This document shows positions 1-8,547 of a stretch of DNA of 64,000 nt, piece by piece (position 1 is the first letter of the stretch; each line of letters opens with the position of its first letter). The stretch lies in the NCBI RefSeq assembly GCF_009711465.1, contig NZ_SMME01000872.1:1-64000 (forward strand), given 5' to 3'. A program made the translations under genes and the position numbers. The notes under the pieces were generated by a model. That model saw only the letters and a program-made list of their open reading frames with translations. It did not search any database and was not told the DNA's origin. Origin of the DNA: Parendozoicomonas verongulae (GTDB lineage Bacteria; Pseudomonadota; Gammaproteobacteria; Pseudomonadales; Endozoicomonadaceae).

Positions 1-121
1 AGAGACCAATTAGTTTTTCATGCTTCATTAAAATGCCAAATTCACGCAGTTTTGATTCATAATCCTGATCTGGAAGTGATGAAAAAAAGCCGCTATTGGA
101 AATATTGATGTTGGTAGGCAT
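1..121 (-). CDS. N-terminus of an unknown protein, cut by the window edge
   Basis: The minus strand is open from an ATG at 121-119 to the window edge and gives 40 residues beginning MPTNINISNSGFF. Upstream there is only a weak purine-rich stretch that could serve as a ribosome binding site. The fragment is polar and has no signal peptide or recognisable motif, so no function can be given. It would be transcribed out of the window, away from folD. Confidence 0.4.
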   Translation of the reverse strand, partial: MPTNINISNSGFFSSLPDQDYESKLREFGILMKHEKLIGL

Positions 122-199
122 AAGTCATTCTTGTTTTTATATTCATAATGCTTGAACCTTAGCACTAACTATCCCTCTGTGTCAGGGTAGATGTCGCCT

Positions 200-430
200 C
201 TACGCCCGCCACTCCAGCGGAAAGCCATTCCTCAACATCCGCCTGCTGATAACCCACTCCCCTTTGCGCAGCAGCAAATCTTTCTGGATATCTGGGGCCA
301 GTGTCGTCAACCGCAGAATCTTTGCGAGATCGCTCTTGTCGACCTTCTCTTTCACGCGAAGCCAGCGGATCGGTACCCGCACTTCCAGGGTGTTGAGTTC
401 TTCGTTGATGACCATGGTCTTAACGGGCAT
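200..430 (-). pseudogene. Remnant of the C-terminus of a recombinase-like (resolvase-associated) protein
   Basis: The 76-residue frame contains the segment LRLTTLAPDIQKDLL followed by a short basic tail. This resembles the extreme C-terminus of the site-specific recombinase/resolvase-like proteins found in many proteobacterial mobile regions, where the pattern L-x-L-LAPDI-x-x-x-I/L recurs. No catalytic domain precedes it: upstream on the minus strand (431-600) I see no continuation of a recombinase. I read it as a decayed tail left by a former mobile element. The similarity is recalled from the family, not searched, and a short independent gene cannot be excluded. Confidence 0.45.
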
Positions 431-596
431 GATTGGACCAAAAGCTCAATCATGCCAGCTTGAGAGGATGCTCTCTTTGCTAAGGTCAATGGGAATGAAA
501 TCATGTACTAGGCACAGGAACAGGAAAAACGTGATTCTGGTGATTTAGGTTCTGTACATACTCTGACGTCATGGCAAACTGATTGCCAAATCTCGA

Positions 597-632
597 AAAC
601 CATGCCTGTGGGGATAAGGACAGGCATGGTTT
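597..632. other. 13-bp perfect inverted repeat upstream of folD
   Basis: Arms 597-609 and 620-632 pair over 13 bases around a 10-base loop. The hairpin ends 17 bases before the folD ribosome binding site (GGGAG, 649-653). No T-run follows on the plus strand. It could be a terminator for upstream minus- or plus-strand transcription, or a structured folD leader. Confidence 0.6.
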
Positions 633-660
633 CGTCTGTTTCTAAAATGGGAGCAATAAC

Positions 661-1554
661 ATGAGCGCAGAAATCATCAGCGGCACACAGATGCGTAAGG
701 AAATCCTTGCGGAGCTGGAGCAGGAAGTGGTTCGTATGAAGGAGGCCCACGGTAAAGGGCCCGGTCTGGTGACTATTCTTGTTGGGGAAAACCCTGCTTC
801 CATCAGTTATGTGACCCTGAAGGTGAAAACTGCTTTGTCTCTGGGTTTTCATGAAGTTCAGGACAACCAGCCAGAAGATATCTCCGAAGAAGAGCTGCTG
901 GCCCTGATCGAAAAGTACAATCAGGACCCAGACATTCACGGCATTCTGGTGCAGCTGCCCTTGCCCAAGCATATCAACGAAGATGCAGTGATCAACGCCA
1001 TTAATCCGGATAAAGACGTAGACGGCTTCCACCCCGTCAACCTGGGCAAAATGGTGATTGGTGGCGATCAGGTGCGCTACCTGCCCTGTACCCCCGCAGG
1101 TATTCAGGAAATGATTGTACGCTCAGGCACGGAAACCTCCGGCGCAGAGGTAGTGGTTGTTGGTCGCTCTAACATCGTCGGCAAGCCCATCTCTGTAATG
1201 ATGGGGCAGAAAGGCCCCGGTGCGAACAGTACGGTGACCATGGTTCACACCCGTACTCAGGATCTGGCATCTCATTGCAAACGTGCAGATATTTTGATTG
1301 TTGCCGCAGGTGTGCCCGGCCTGGTGAAGCCTGAGTGGATCAAACCGGGTGCGACGGTTATCGATGTGGGCGTTAACCGTATCGGCGTGAGCGAAGAGAC
1401 CGGTAAAGCCATTCTCAGTGGCGACGTAGATTACGAAGAAGCGTGCAAGGTTGCGGGCAAGATTACTCCTGTTCCCGGTGGTGTCGGCCCTATGACAATC
1501 ACCATGCTGATGAAGAACACAGTGAAATCTGCATGGTGGCATCTGGAAAAGTAA
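661..1554 (+). CDS. folD: Bifunctional methylenetetrahydrofolate dehydrogenase / methenyltetrahydrofolate cyclohydrolase
   Basis: FolD interconverts 5,10-methylene-, 5,10-methenyl- and 10-formyl-tetrahydrofolate in the cytosol, supplying one-carbon units for purines and formyl-Met. The 297-residue product has the catalytic Tyr50 and Lys54 in SYVTLK, the DVDGFHP folate-site motif, PCTPAG, the nucleotide-binding loop VVVGRSNIVGKP, and the C-terminal PVPGGVGPMT. Length is close to the usual 285-300. ATG at 661 follows GGGAG with 7-base spacing. The gene is monocistronic, with a hairpin upstream and a terminator at 1592-1630. Confidence 0.97.
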   Translation: MSAEIISGTQMRKEILAELEQEVVRMKEAHGKGPGLVTILVGENPASISYVTLKVKTALSLGFHEVQDNQPEDISEEELLALIEKYNQDPDIHGILVQLPLPKHINEDAVINAINPDKDVDGFHPVNLGKMVIGGDQVRYLPCTPAGIQEMIVRSGTETSGAEVVVVGRSNIVGKPISVMMGQKGPGANSTVTMVHTRTQDLASHCKRADILIVAAGVPGLVKPEWIKPGATVIDVGVNRIGVSEETGKAILSGDVDYEEACKVAGKITPVPGGVGPMTITMLMKNTVKSAWWHLEK

Positions 1555-1591
1555 GCCTCCTGATTTTTCATACTCACTCGCCATAATTGAC

Positions 1592-1630
1592 AAGGCCGTT
1601 GGGGCTATTCACTCCAACGGCTTTTTTCTT
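1592..1630 (+). terminator. Rho-independent terminator of folD
   Basis: GCCGTTGG (1595-1602) pairs with CCAACGGC (1614-1621), extended by A/T and G/T pairs, and is followed by a T-rich run to 1630. It lies 40 bases past the folD stop codon. Confidence 0.85.
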
Positions 1631-1723
1631 ACCGGTTTGTTAGCTCTGATGGCTGAGCGTCGTTAACTTTCTTGTCTCCAAAGTGTCAGAACAACTCAAT
1701 TTCACTTTTTAGGGGCAGGACGT

Positions 1724-3982
1724 ATGGTAGTGACGATGAAATCACGGGGGACCACCAAGGGTTCTCACTCCAAAGATCAGAGGGCCCCGGAGAGGAGTGA
1801 AAAAGAGAAAATAAAATCAAAAGACGTGGAAAAGCATCTGCCGGAGAGTAAAGCTCTGGCGTCTCCCCGTGCACAAGAGTGGCAAAACATTCGGGCAAAG
1901 GCTGTTAAAGAATTTCTCCCTTCTCAATGGCAATTGGTTGGCATTGATGAGAAGACGCTGGAAGAAAATTTTGAGCAATGCGGTGAAGAACTTGCGTTAC
2001 TGGAGGACGATAGTTACCTGGATGAGTCACTTGAGGACTCTGGCGTATTTGCTGTAAAGCTAAAGCAGAGAATCGCCATGAATCAACATAAAGCTATGGC
2101 CAAAAAGCTTGGCCTTGATGATTCTGTTTTGCGAGAGAGAGTCAAGGGAGCCGTATCGGATAAATCTGAGCAAGTGGCTTTAGCGAAAGATGTGGAGATG
2201 CTGGTTGCGCAGATCACAAAAGGTTTTGTGAAACCCTGCCCGGAAGAGGTTATTCCTCAATTTCAGTCATGTATGGAGCAGATACGGCGTATTGCCGCTT
2301 CACTGCCCCAGAAGCCTTATGCCTCAGCCATCGTAAAAAAAGCGTTGATCATGCAGACGGAAGCTACAGAGTTGCTGGCGATGGATGTGAAAAAATCCTG
2401 CTTGTGCAGTGTTTATAAAAATTTTGAGAAAGACTGGGGGCTGGCGCGTTGCTCCTCAGAAGAGGAAAGAAACGAATTACTGGCTGTTCATGATTTGATG
2501 GCCTTTGAAGAGTACCTGTGTGATGTCAATGGTTTGATCTCGGGCGTATCAGCCCCCTCCCAACCGAGTGCAGACTCTTCCGATGAAGATGAAGGCACAG
2601 CGGAAATAACTGCCCAACCTTCCCCTGAGGAGGTTCGTCAAGCCGAGACCAGAGACAGAGAGCGTGAGGCACGGGCACAGAAAAGATACGAAGAGGCTAT
2701 TGCCGGGCTGGATGCAGTCTTCAAGGCTGGACAGGATTACAACAAGCGTCTGGCGGAGCAGCAAGACAAACCAAAAGATGCCTGGCAGAGGCTTCTGGAG
2801 GAAAAAGCAGAATATAAGTCTCCCGAGCCTTCTCTTCCTGATACTCACATTGAGCCAGTCGTGGCCGTGAAACCGCCAAAACCAGAACGTCAGGTAGAGC
2901 TGCCCAAGGATATGACTTCACCACCTGCTACCCGAAAAAAACAAAGCAGGGCCCAAGTCAAATTCAGGATAATAGATGAGCAGACAAAAGAGGTTGTCGA
3001 GGCTCGGGGTGATAAAGAAAAAATGCAGGGTGTCACCCGGAAGTTGAAAAAGATGAGTGATCTCATGGGAGAAAAGTTGACTGAGAAAGTACAGGTCATC
3101 GCTAATAAACCACGCACAAAAGAGAAAGAGCTAACTCAGATCGGCCATATTATGGGGCTACGTAAACTGCAGGAAACCATTATCCCTCCTGAAGCTCGCT
3201 CGTCGGACGTACTCTCAGTGAATGACATTCATCCAAACCGCCCCAGCGGTATTTATAAAACACTGATTGAACTGCTGGTCCAGCCTGTTCTAAGGCGCTT
3301 TGATTCTCCCTCTGATCTTACACCTCAACAGGTCCGGAGCTGGTCTCCTGAGCAGTTGCGAGACGAATTTATGAAAAGAGACGCAGCTCTGTATTCAAAG
3401 GAGAAGCTGGAATGTGTTGGTAAGCATTGGCAGACATTCAAAAACTTCCTGGGCTGCCGGATGTACCCTTTCAGCTATTTTAAAGACGTTCACTCGCCAC
3501 TCGCTCTTCCTGATGAGCCTTTTGGCGTAGTTGTTAATAATACTTATGATAACTGGATTGGAATGCCGCTATTCAATCGTTGGGACTATGAAAGAATCAA
3601 CAGCTTTCCTGCCGATACGCTTGCGACCTTTATGAAGCATATTTTTTCCAAAGAAACCATGGCTGCACTTGAATCTGTCTTTCCACCCCAAGAGGGAATG
3701 CAGGTAAGAGTGAACAAAAAGATGCTGTGTGAAAGGCCGAAGGACGCCTTTGAGATCGGGCGCACAAACCACACCCGCAACAGCACAGTCATTATGCTGT
3801 TTTCGCCTGAAAAACATCAGCATTTTCTGGCTGTACGCGACCATAAAAGAGAGTACGTGATCCCCTGTCGAGGCCGGGATACCAGCGAGTATCTCGGCGG
3901 CCGTAAGAGTCTGTATTACGTTTATCAAAGTATGGGGATGGGTTCTCCCAAGGGGCCCGGTACATCCGCTTTGGCTGTGTAA
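1724..3982 (+). CDS. Large charged orphan protein, 752 residues
   Basis: I do not recognise this protein. The ATG at 1724 has the purine-rich AGGGGCAGGA just upstream; an in-frame ATG at 1736 is an alternative. There is no signal peptide or transmembrane segment. Residues 1-130 and roughly 300-490 are very rich in Lys, Glu and Arg and look helical or coiled-coil, with an acidic linker (DSSDEDEGTAE) near 285-300. The last 200 residues are more globular, with aromatic-rich stretches (YPFSYFKD, YDNWIGMPLF). It stands alone between folD and a LysR gene pointing the other way, and its stop overlaps a palindromic repeat that may end its transcript. A lineage-specific cytosolic or effector-type protein is possible, but nothing in the sequence proves it. 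Confidence 0.75.
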   Translation: MVVTMKSRGTTKGSHSKDQRAPERSEKEKIKSKDVEKHLPESKALASPRAQEWQNIRAKAVKEFLPSQWQLVGIDEKTLEENFEQCGEELALLEDDSYLDESLEDSGVFAVKLKQRIAMNQHKAMAKKLGLDDSVLRERVKGAVSDKSEQVALAKDVEMLVAQITKGFVKPCPEEVIPQFQSCMEQIRRIAASLPQKPYASAIVKKALIMQTEATELLAMDVKKSCLCSVYKNFEKDWGLARCSSEEERNELLAVHDLMAFEEYLCDVNGLISGVSAPSQPSADSSDEDEGTAEITAQPSPEEVRQAETRDREREARAQKRYEEAIAGLDAVFKAGQDYNKRLAEQQDKPKDAWQRLLEEKAEYKSPEPSLPDTHIEPVVAVKPPKPERQVELPKDMTSPPATRKKQSRAQVKFRIIDEQTKEVVEARGDKEKMQGVTRKLKKMSDLMGEKLTEKVQVIANKPRTKEKELTQIGHIMGLRKLQETIIPPEARSSDVLSVNDIHPNRPSGIYKTLIELLVQPVLRRFDSPSDLTPQQVRSWSPEQLRDEFMKRDAALYSKEKLECVGKHWQTFKNFLGCRMYPFSYFKDVHSPLALPDEPFGVVVNNTYDNWIGMPLFNRWDYERINSFPADTLATFMKHIFSKETMAALESVFPPQEGMQVRVNKKMLCERPKDAFEIGRTNHTRNSTVIMLFSPEKHQHFLAVRDHKREYVIPCRGRDTSEYLGGRKSLYYVYQSMGMGSPKGPGTSALAV

Positions 3983-4027
3983 GTACCCAAACCATCATTA
4001 TGCGAAAGCAATGGTCCGGGTACTTAG
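3981..4027. repeat. 47-bp miniature palindrome, same family as the element at 57554-57717
   Basis: AAGTACCC (3981-3988) pairs with GGGTACTT (4018-4025) and ACCAT (3991-3995) with ATGGT (4011-4015). The 32 bases 3996-4027 are identical to 57687-57718, the right end of the longer element. It begins inside the stop codon of the 752-residue orphan and is probably an internally deleted copy. Confidence 0.8.
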
Positions 4028-4064
4028 TGAATGTGGAACAGGCGGCTGAGGCTGTTTCTGGCGC

Positions 4065-4919
4065 TTAAAGACGAAAAGTATTCAGTACGGTTTCCAGCTC
4101 CGGCGAAGGCATGCGACCACTTGTCCAGGCCAGCCCTGCGGTTCTGCCCAGGGTTGGCCCATCGAACGGGCGCACGACCAGCTCCTCCCACTCCGTGCTC
4201 ATATATTCCGGTAGAAATGACACTCCGGCATTAGCAATTAGCAGCTGGCGTACCATATCTTTGCTCATGGCGCTTAATGTCAGTGCCGGGCTTAACCCCA
4301 TTTGCCCCAGTAAACCAAGGGTTCTCTGATGGGATTCACAGGGCGGGCAGACGATAAAGGTTTGCCCATCCAGATCTTTGGTTTCCACCCGGTCTTTCTG
4401 GGCCAGTGGATGATCCCGGTGGGTCACAAAGCAATACTGCTCTTGCCAAAGGGGAGTAAACAGCTCGTCTTCATCTTTCATAACATCCAGAATAATGCGT
4501 GCGTCACAGGATTGAGTGTGATGCACAAGATTAAGGGGATTGACAGGCAGGAGCGCCCGAACTATCCGGTAAAACTTTGCGACTTCTCGCTGAGGCAGCT
4601 CTGGCATCACTCCAAGAGTGAGTGGTGAAGCGCTTTGCGGCGCGCTGAACAGGTTACTGATTTGATCGAAATCCTTCAGGCTGCGCAGTGCTACAGGATA
4701 AAGCTGCTCAGCCTCCCGCGTGGGCTGTGTGCCCTGGCTGGTTCTGTTAAAGAGTATACGGCCGATGTCATCTTCCAGGTGGCGTATTGCGTTAGACAAT
4801 GCTGGCTGTGAGATATGACACCGGCCGGCGGCACGGGTCATACTTTTTTCTTCATAGACGGCAACAAACTGTCTTAACAGCTTCAGATCCAAAGCGGGCT
4901 CCAAAAAGAGGGATAGCAT
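4065..4919 (-). CDS. LysR-family transcriptional regulator
   Basis: The 284-residue product has an N-terminal winged helix-turn-helix (LKLLRQFVAVYEEKSMTRAA, then HISQPALSNAIRHLE) and a LysR-type co-inducer-binding domain over the remainder (LTLGVMPELP onward). The frame is open further upstream, but the ATG at 4919 places the helix-turn-helix at residue 12, as usual for the family, and the palindrome at 4924-4942 lies just outside it. It is divergent from the SDR gene at 5045, so that SDR gene is its likely target. The inducer cannot be told. Confidence 0.88.
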   Translation of the reverse strand: MLSLFLEPALDLKLLRQFVAVYEEKSMTRAAGRCHISQPALSNAIRHLEDDIGRILFNRTSQGTQPTREAEQLYPVALRSLKDFDQISNLFSAPQSASPLTLGVMPELPQREVAKFYRIVRALLPVNPLNLVHHTQSCDARIILDVMKDEDELFTPLWQEQYCFVTHRDHPLAQKDRVETKDLDGQTFIVCPPCESHQRTLGLLGQMGLSPALTLSAMSKDMVRQLLIANAGVSFLPEYMSTEWEELVVRPFDGPTLGRTAGLAWTSGRMPSPELETVLNTFRL

Positions 4920-4923
4920 CAGG

Positions 4924-4942
4924 TCATAACGTGAAGTTATGA
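4924..4942. promoter_or_regulatory. LysR-type operator (T-N11-A palindrome)
   Basis: TCATAAC (4924-4930), GTGAA, GTTATGA (4936-4942) is a perfect 7-bp dyad containing the T-N11-A core typical of LysR-family sites. It sits 4 bases upstream of the lysR start, in the divergent region, as expected for autorepression. Confidence 0.55.
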
Positions 4943-5009
4943 GAGGGATACGAAAACGATATTTCCGACTTATAGCTGCGTTGCATAAACTGCAGCACAT
5001 CAAGTCAAT

Positions 5010-5022
5010 GGGGTCAGACCCC
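5010..5022. other. Short palindrome GGGGTC-A-GACCCC ahead of the SDR gene
   Basis: Six-base arms around a single A, 9 bases upstream of the SDR ribosome binding site. It could form a small hairpin in the leader or be a protein site. I recall similar strings near REP-type repeats and IS200-like transposases, but no transposase is present here. Confidence 0.35.
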
Positions 5023-5044
5023 ACAGTTTACAGGAGCAATGACA

Positions 5045-5767
5045 ATGTCCAAACCTTTGGTTGTGATTACAGGTGCAAGTTCTGGTATCGGCGAAGAAGT
5101 TGCCCGTCAGTTCAGTGCCGCCGGCCACCCATTGTTGCTGGTTGCTCGTCGTCTGGAGCGTCTGGAAGCACTGAATCTGCCCAATGCCCTGTGCCGCAAG
5201 GTTGATGTGACCAACCGTGAAGAGCTGGTTACGGCTATCCGTGAAGCCGAAGAGGTTTATGGACCAGTTGACTGTCTGGTAAACAACGCGGGTCTGATGC
5301 AGTTAGGTTCCGCCCACGAACAGGATCCATCCGAGTGGGACACCATGATCGACGTAAACCTGAAGGGTATGCTGTACGGCATCCATGCGGTTGTTGGTGG
5401 CATGCGTGAGCGTAAGGGCGGCACTATCGTTAACATCAGCTCTGTTGCGGGCATTAAGGGATTCCCTGCCCATATGGCTTACTGTGGCACCAAGTTCGGT
5501 GTTCATGGCTTGAGCGAGACTCTGCGTGAAGAAGTGGCTGACGACAATGTGCGTGTAGTAACCATCGCGCCAGGGGCCGTAGAAACTGAACTGTTGGGCC
5601 ACACTACTTCTGATGAAGTGATTTCTGGCTACGAAGACTGGAAAACCTCTATCGGGGGCGCCATCGTGCCTAAGGATATCGCTGACAGTATCAGCTTTAT
5701 CTACAACATGCCTCAGAATGTGTGTATTCGTGAGCTGGTAATCAGCGCTACCCGTCAACAGCCATAA
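5045..5767 (+). CDS. Short-chain dehydrogenase/reductase (classical SDR)
   Basis: An NAD(P)-dependent oxidoreductase with a Rossmann fold: TGASSGIG near residue 10, NNAG near 80, catalytic Ser in NISSVAG and the Tyr-x3-Lys in MAYCGTK. At 240 residues it has the normal classical-SDR length and resembles the YdfG/serine 3-dehydrogenase branch; the substrate is unknown. An upstream ATG at 5039 lies only 2 bases from AGGAG (5032-5036), whereas the ATG at 5045 has 8-base spacing, so I chose 5045. It is divergent from the LysR gene and ends in a strong terminator. Confidence 0.9.
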   Translation: MSKPLVVITGASSGIGEEVARQFSAAGHPLLLVARRLERLEALNLPNALCRKVDVTNREELVTAIREAEEVYGPVDCLVNNAGLMQLGSAHEQDPSEWDTMIDVNLKGMLYGIHAVVGGMRERKGGTIVNISSVAGIKGFPAHMAYCGTKFGVHGLSETLREEVADDNVRVVTIAPGAVETELLGHTTSDEVISGYEDWKTSIGGAIVPKDIADSISFIYNMPQNVCIRELVISATRQQP

Positions 5768-5802
5768 TGGCTCGTGGCAGTGTAAATAAGTGATACAAAA
5801 AA

Positions 5803-5829
5803 GGCTCCCGGCAAAACCGGGAGCCTCTT
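5803..5829. terminator. Bidirectional terminator between the SDR gene and yqhA
   Basis: GGCTCCCGG (5803-5811) and CCGGGAGCC (5817-5825) form a 9-bp stem with a CAAAA loop. An A-run lies on one side (5797-5802) and TCTTT on the other. The flanking genes converge, so both can use it. Confidence 0.85.
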
Positions 5830-5874
5830 TACCACTGTGAGCGAGTTCCTGGAGGGGCAATATTCGATTACGGA

Positions 5875-6399
5875 TCAAGGCCCTTTAGCTTTTGTATACT
5901 TGTTGGCACCACTCTGGCGGCTCTTGCAGTCAAGTATACCCATAAAGAATGCAGAGGCGACAAAGGTCAGGTGCATCAACACGTTCCACATCAGTTTGTC
6001 ATTATCGTAGCTTTGGGCATCCATAAATATTTTCAAAAGCTGAATCGAGGAGATGGCTACGATAGAAGCGGCAACTTTGGCTTTTAGAGTGCCAGAGTCC
6101 ATCTTGCCCAGCCAGCTGAGTTTCTCTGTGCCTTCGTCAATATCCAGCTTGGATACGAAGTTTTCATAGCCAGAATACATCACCATGACAATCAAGCCTG
6201 CCACCAGAGATAAGTCGATCAGGGTCAGAACCTGAAGGATGACGGCGATTTCTGATAGGACGAAGATATCAATCAGAAGATCAGCAATGCTGTTAAAAAA
6301 GGTCAGCAGCAGGGCAACCAAAACCAGAGCCAGCCCCAGATACATGGGTGCAAGCAACCACCGGGCAGAATACATCAGTCGTTCAATTAGTCTTTCCAT
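5875..6399 (-). CDS. yqhA: YqhA/UPF0114-family inner-membrane protein
   Basis: The 174-residue protein has the family's starting pattern ([23 protein letters not shown]), followed by a second hydrophobic helix with embedded acidic residues (IADLLIDIF), the IDLSLVAGL helix and two more C-terminal helices, four membrane segments in all. YqhA proteins are widespread inner-membrane proteins of unknown molecular function; some members have been described as channel-like. The gene is divergent from a TetR regulator (144 bases between starts) and might be among its targets. Confidence 0.88.
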   Translation of the reverse strand: MERLIERLMYSARWLLAPMYLGLALVLVALLLTFFNSIADLLIDIFVLSEIAVILQVLTLIDLSLVAGLIVMVMYSGYENFVSKLDIDEGTEKLSWLGKMDSGTLKAKVAASIVAISSIQLLKIFMDAQSYDNDKLMWNVLMHLTFVASAFFMGILDCKSRQSGANKYTKAKGP

Positions 6400-6470
6400 A
6401 CGTTCGGATAACTACATGCTAGCGGGGGAATTTGGGGCACGATAATCGCTGTGCCTGTGATAATCAACAC

Positions 6471-6520
6471 TTGACTGAGATATTTTCACGTGTAGTTTAA
6501 TTAAAAGACGACTGGTCAGA
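6471..6520 (+). promoter_or_regulatory. tetR promoter with a probable TetR operator at the transcription start
   Basis: TTGACT (6471-6476) and TAGTTT (6493-6498), 16 bases apart, form a plausible sigma70 promoter. The imperfect dyad AAGACGACTGGTCAGA (6505-6520) covers the expected start site and recurs nearly unchanged at 7202-7217. Repressor binding here would block transcription; autoregulation is inferred. Confidence 0.55.
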
Positions 6521-6543
6521 TATAAATTGATGAACTAATAACC

Positions 6544-7146
6544 ATGGCTCGACCGAGACGAAGTGAAAATATACGACAAGAGCTGCTTGATTTGGGGGTG
6601 AAGCTCCTGTCGGAAAATGGCTATAACGGAACGGGCCTGAAGCAGATTCTGGATGCGGCTGGTGTACCCAAAGGATCTTTCTATAATTACTTTCCAAGTA
6701 AGGAAGTCTACGCCTCTGAGATTATTGAGTATTACATGGGTCATCTGCTGAAGATGTTCAATGTGGTGATTGACAACCATACTGGCTCACCCTTGCAGAT
6801 TATTCGCTTTGCTTATCGCAATATGATTACTCATTTCATGGAAGAAAGCTGCCACAGGGGTTGCCTGCTAGGCAATATGGCAGCAGAGATTTCTTTCAGT
6901 AGCCAGCTGTGTAGAGAAACCATGTGCCGCATGTATCAACAGTGGCGCGTACACTTTGCTGCTCTGCTGGCAAAAGGGCAGGAACAAGGGGAGGTGAGAA
7001 GTGATATGCCTCCTGAAACACTGGCCGATCTGTTCTGGAACCAGTGGGAAGGTGCTCTCCTGAGAATGCAGCTGGAAGGAACCCCGGCGTTGTTGGAAGA
7101 CAGCTTGGAGCTGACGCTTGACAGGTTGTTCAGCCCGGTCAAATAA
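6544..7146 (+). CDS. TetR/AcrR-family transcriptional repressor
   Basis: The 200-residue protein has the TetR helix-turn-helix at its N-terminus: G-V-K-L-L-S-E-N-G-Y, then LKQILDAAGVPKGSFYNYFPSKE at about residues 37-60. The C-terminal ligand domain contains Cys residues (ESCHRGCLLGN near 100), a feature shared with the electrophile-sensing NemR/AcuR-like branch, so thiol- or aldehyde-type ligands are possible. It is flanked by two copies of a near-identical dyad, one over its own promoter. Neighbours are yqhA (divergent) and rlmG (convergent), which gives no clear target. Confidence 0.9.
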   Translation: MARPRRSENIRQELLDLGVKLLSENGYNGTGLKQILDAAGVPKGSFYNYFPSKEVYASEIIEYYMGHLLKMFNVVIDNHTGSPLQIIRFAYRNMITHFMEESCHRGCLLGNMAAEISFSSQLCRETMCRMYQQWRVHFAALLAKGQEQGEVRSDMPPETLADLFWNQWEGALLRMQLEGTPALLEDSLELTLDRLFSPVK

Positions 7147-7201
7147 CAGATACACACCGGGCCAATTGCATTAAAAGACTGTCCTGTTTTTAAAAAATAA
7201 C

Positions 7202-7217
7202 AAGACGACCGGTCTAG
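7202..7217. promoter_or_regulatory. Second TetR-type operator copy
   Basis: AAGACGACCGGTCTAG repeats the site at 6505-6520 with three changes and is the better palindrome (AGAC...GTCT). It lies between the convergent 3' ends of tetR and rlmG, where no promoter is expected. Confidence 0.45.
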
Positions 7218-7245
7218 TGCTGGAAGACCTTGGTAGCCTTGGCTA

Positions 7246-8373
7246 TCACTTTTTGCGAGCAGAAAGAACAACAAACTTATTATTGCTTGCCACAGTCTGG
7301 CAATTGCCAAACAGTCGCTTCAGCTTCACGTGATACCCCAGATGACGGTTACCAATAATCCGCAGCTCACCACCTCTCTTTAAGACATCATGGGACTGCT
7401 TAAACATCTGCCATGCAATGTGATCCCCAACAGCGTTACCTTGATGGAACGGAGGGTTACAGACGATGATATCCACAGAGTTTTCTGGAAAACCCGTTAA
7501 GCCGTCATTAGGTGTGAACTGGGCGCGGTCATCCAGGCCATTGGCCAGCCAGGACTCTTTGGCAGATTCAACAGACATATAAGACTCATCGACAAAATGA
7601 ATGCGCCCCTGGGAGTTACACTGGCCGATGTACACGCCCAGAGCACCATTGCCACAGCCAAGGTCAATGATGGAAGCATCCTGCTGGGCCTCTGGCAGGT
7701 GTTGCAGGAAAAAGCGGGTACCGATATCCAGCTTCTGTCGGGAGAACACGCCAGCGTGGTTCACCAGTTTCATACCGTTATGTTCGATGATTTTGGGGAA
7801 GTTTGATGATTTCTCCGGCAGAGTTTTATCCACAGTGGAAAAAATAAGGCGCGCCTTCTTCTTTGCCAGGGAAGTGCTGGTGGCGCCAAAGTGCTTTTCA
7901 AACAACTCCAGTGTGGAAGTGTGGATATGCTTGGCCATATCGGCAGCAATCAGCATAGTACCAGCCGGTACAACCTTGCGAATCGCTTGTAGCTGCTCTT
8001 CCAGAAGACAGGTGTTGTGGGGTAGTTTCATGCATACGACGGAGGGCGAGAAATCTAAACTTTTTGTCGATGGCAGACACTGTATGTCGCTGATATCCGT
8101 TCCGTTTAAGCGAGCGTTATGGCGCAGCCCTTCATGGGCCAGCCAGGAATTACTCCAGTTCACCGGCTTAAAGGGAGCCAGTGCCAGAGTGAGAGCACCA
8201 AAGCTGTCGTTGACAACCAGAACCTGACCAGCATGCTCACTGGAAAGGCTCAGCTCCCAGACGTGATGAAGCAAATATTCATCGGCAGCATCCCAGGCTC
8301 GCAGGGTTTCTTTATTGCGGACAGGCACGCGCTGAAGTTGAAATATGCCGAAGGGACTGGAGAGGGTTTCCAT
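7246..8373 (-). CDS. rlmG: 23S rRNA (guanine-N2)-methyltransferase RlmG
   Basis: RlmG methylates G1835 (E. coli numbering) of 23S rRNA using S-adenosylmethionine. The 375-residue product has the duplicated methyltransferase architecture of the RsmC/RlmG group: a degenerate N-terminal half, and a C-terminal catalytic half with IIDLGCGNGALG (SAM motif I) and the NPPF motif in IIVCNPPFHQG. The start at 8373 (METLSSPFG) leads straight into LQRVP...LRAWDAADEYLL, typical of RlmG N-termini. A longer open frame upstream to 8514 looks like leader. It converges with tetR and is divergent from the MATE gene. Confidence 0.9.
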   Translation of the reverse strand: METLSSPFGIFQLQRVPVRNKETLRAWDAADEYLLHHVWELSLSSEHAGQVLVVNDSFGALTLALAPFKPVNWSNSWLAHEGLRHNARLNGTDISDIQCLPSTKSLDFSPSVVCMKLPHNTCLLEEQLQAIRKVVPAGTMLIAADMAKHIHTSTLELFEKHFGATSTSLAKKKARLIFSTVDKTLPEKSSNFPKIIEHNGMKLVNHAGVFSRQKLDIGTRFFLQHLPEAQQDASIIDLGCGNGALGVYIGQCNSQGRIHFVDESYMSVESAKESWLANGLDDRAQFTPNDGLTGFPENSVDIIVCNPPFHQGNAVGDHIAWQMFKQSHDVLKRGGELRIIGNRHLGYHVKLKRLFGNCQTVASNNKFVVLSARKK

Positions 8374-8547
8374 AGCAAGAGCGCCTGTAGAGGGGGCTGG
8401 TAAGGGAAAGGCGGGATTGTTGCTGATCTCCCTGTATATCGCAATACGGCCATATCCGTATTTGCCGCAATTGAATGGGGAGGCGATTGCGTGCTTAATG
8501 CCGCTGATAAACAACAGTTCCTTCTCATTTTAGTCTTCTTGCAATCA

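Noticed and set aside
191-548. Two overlapping plus-strand frames near the left edge
   Set aside because: They overlap the minus-strand recombinase-like tail, and neither shows a family pattern or ribosome site.
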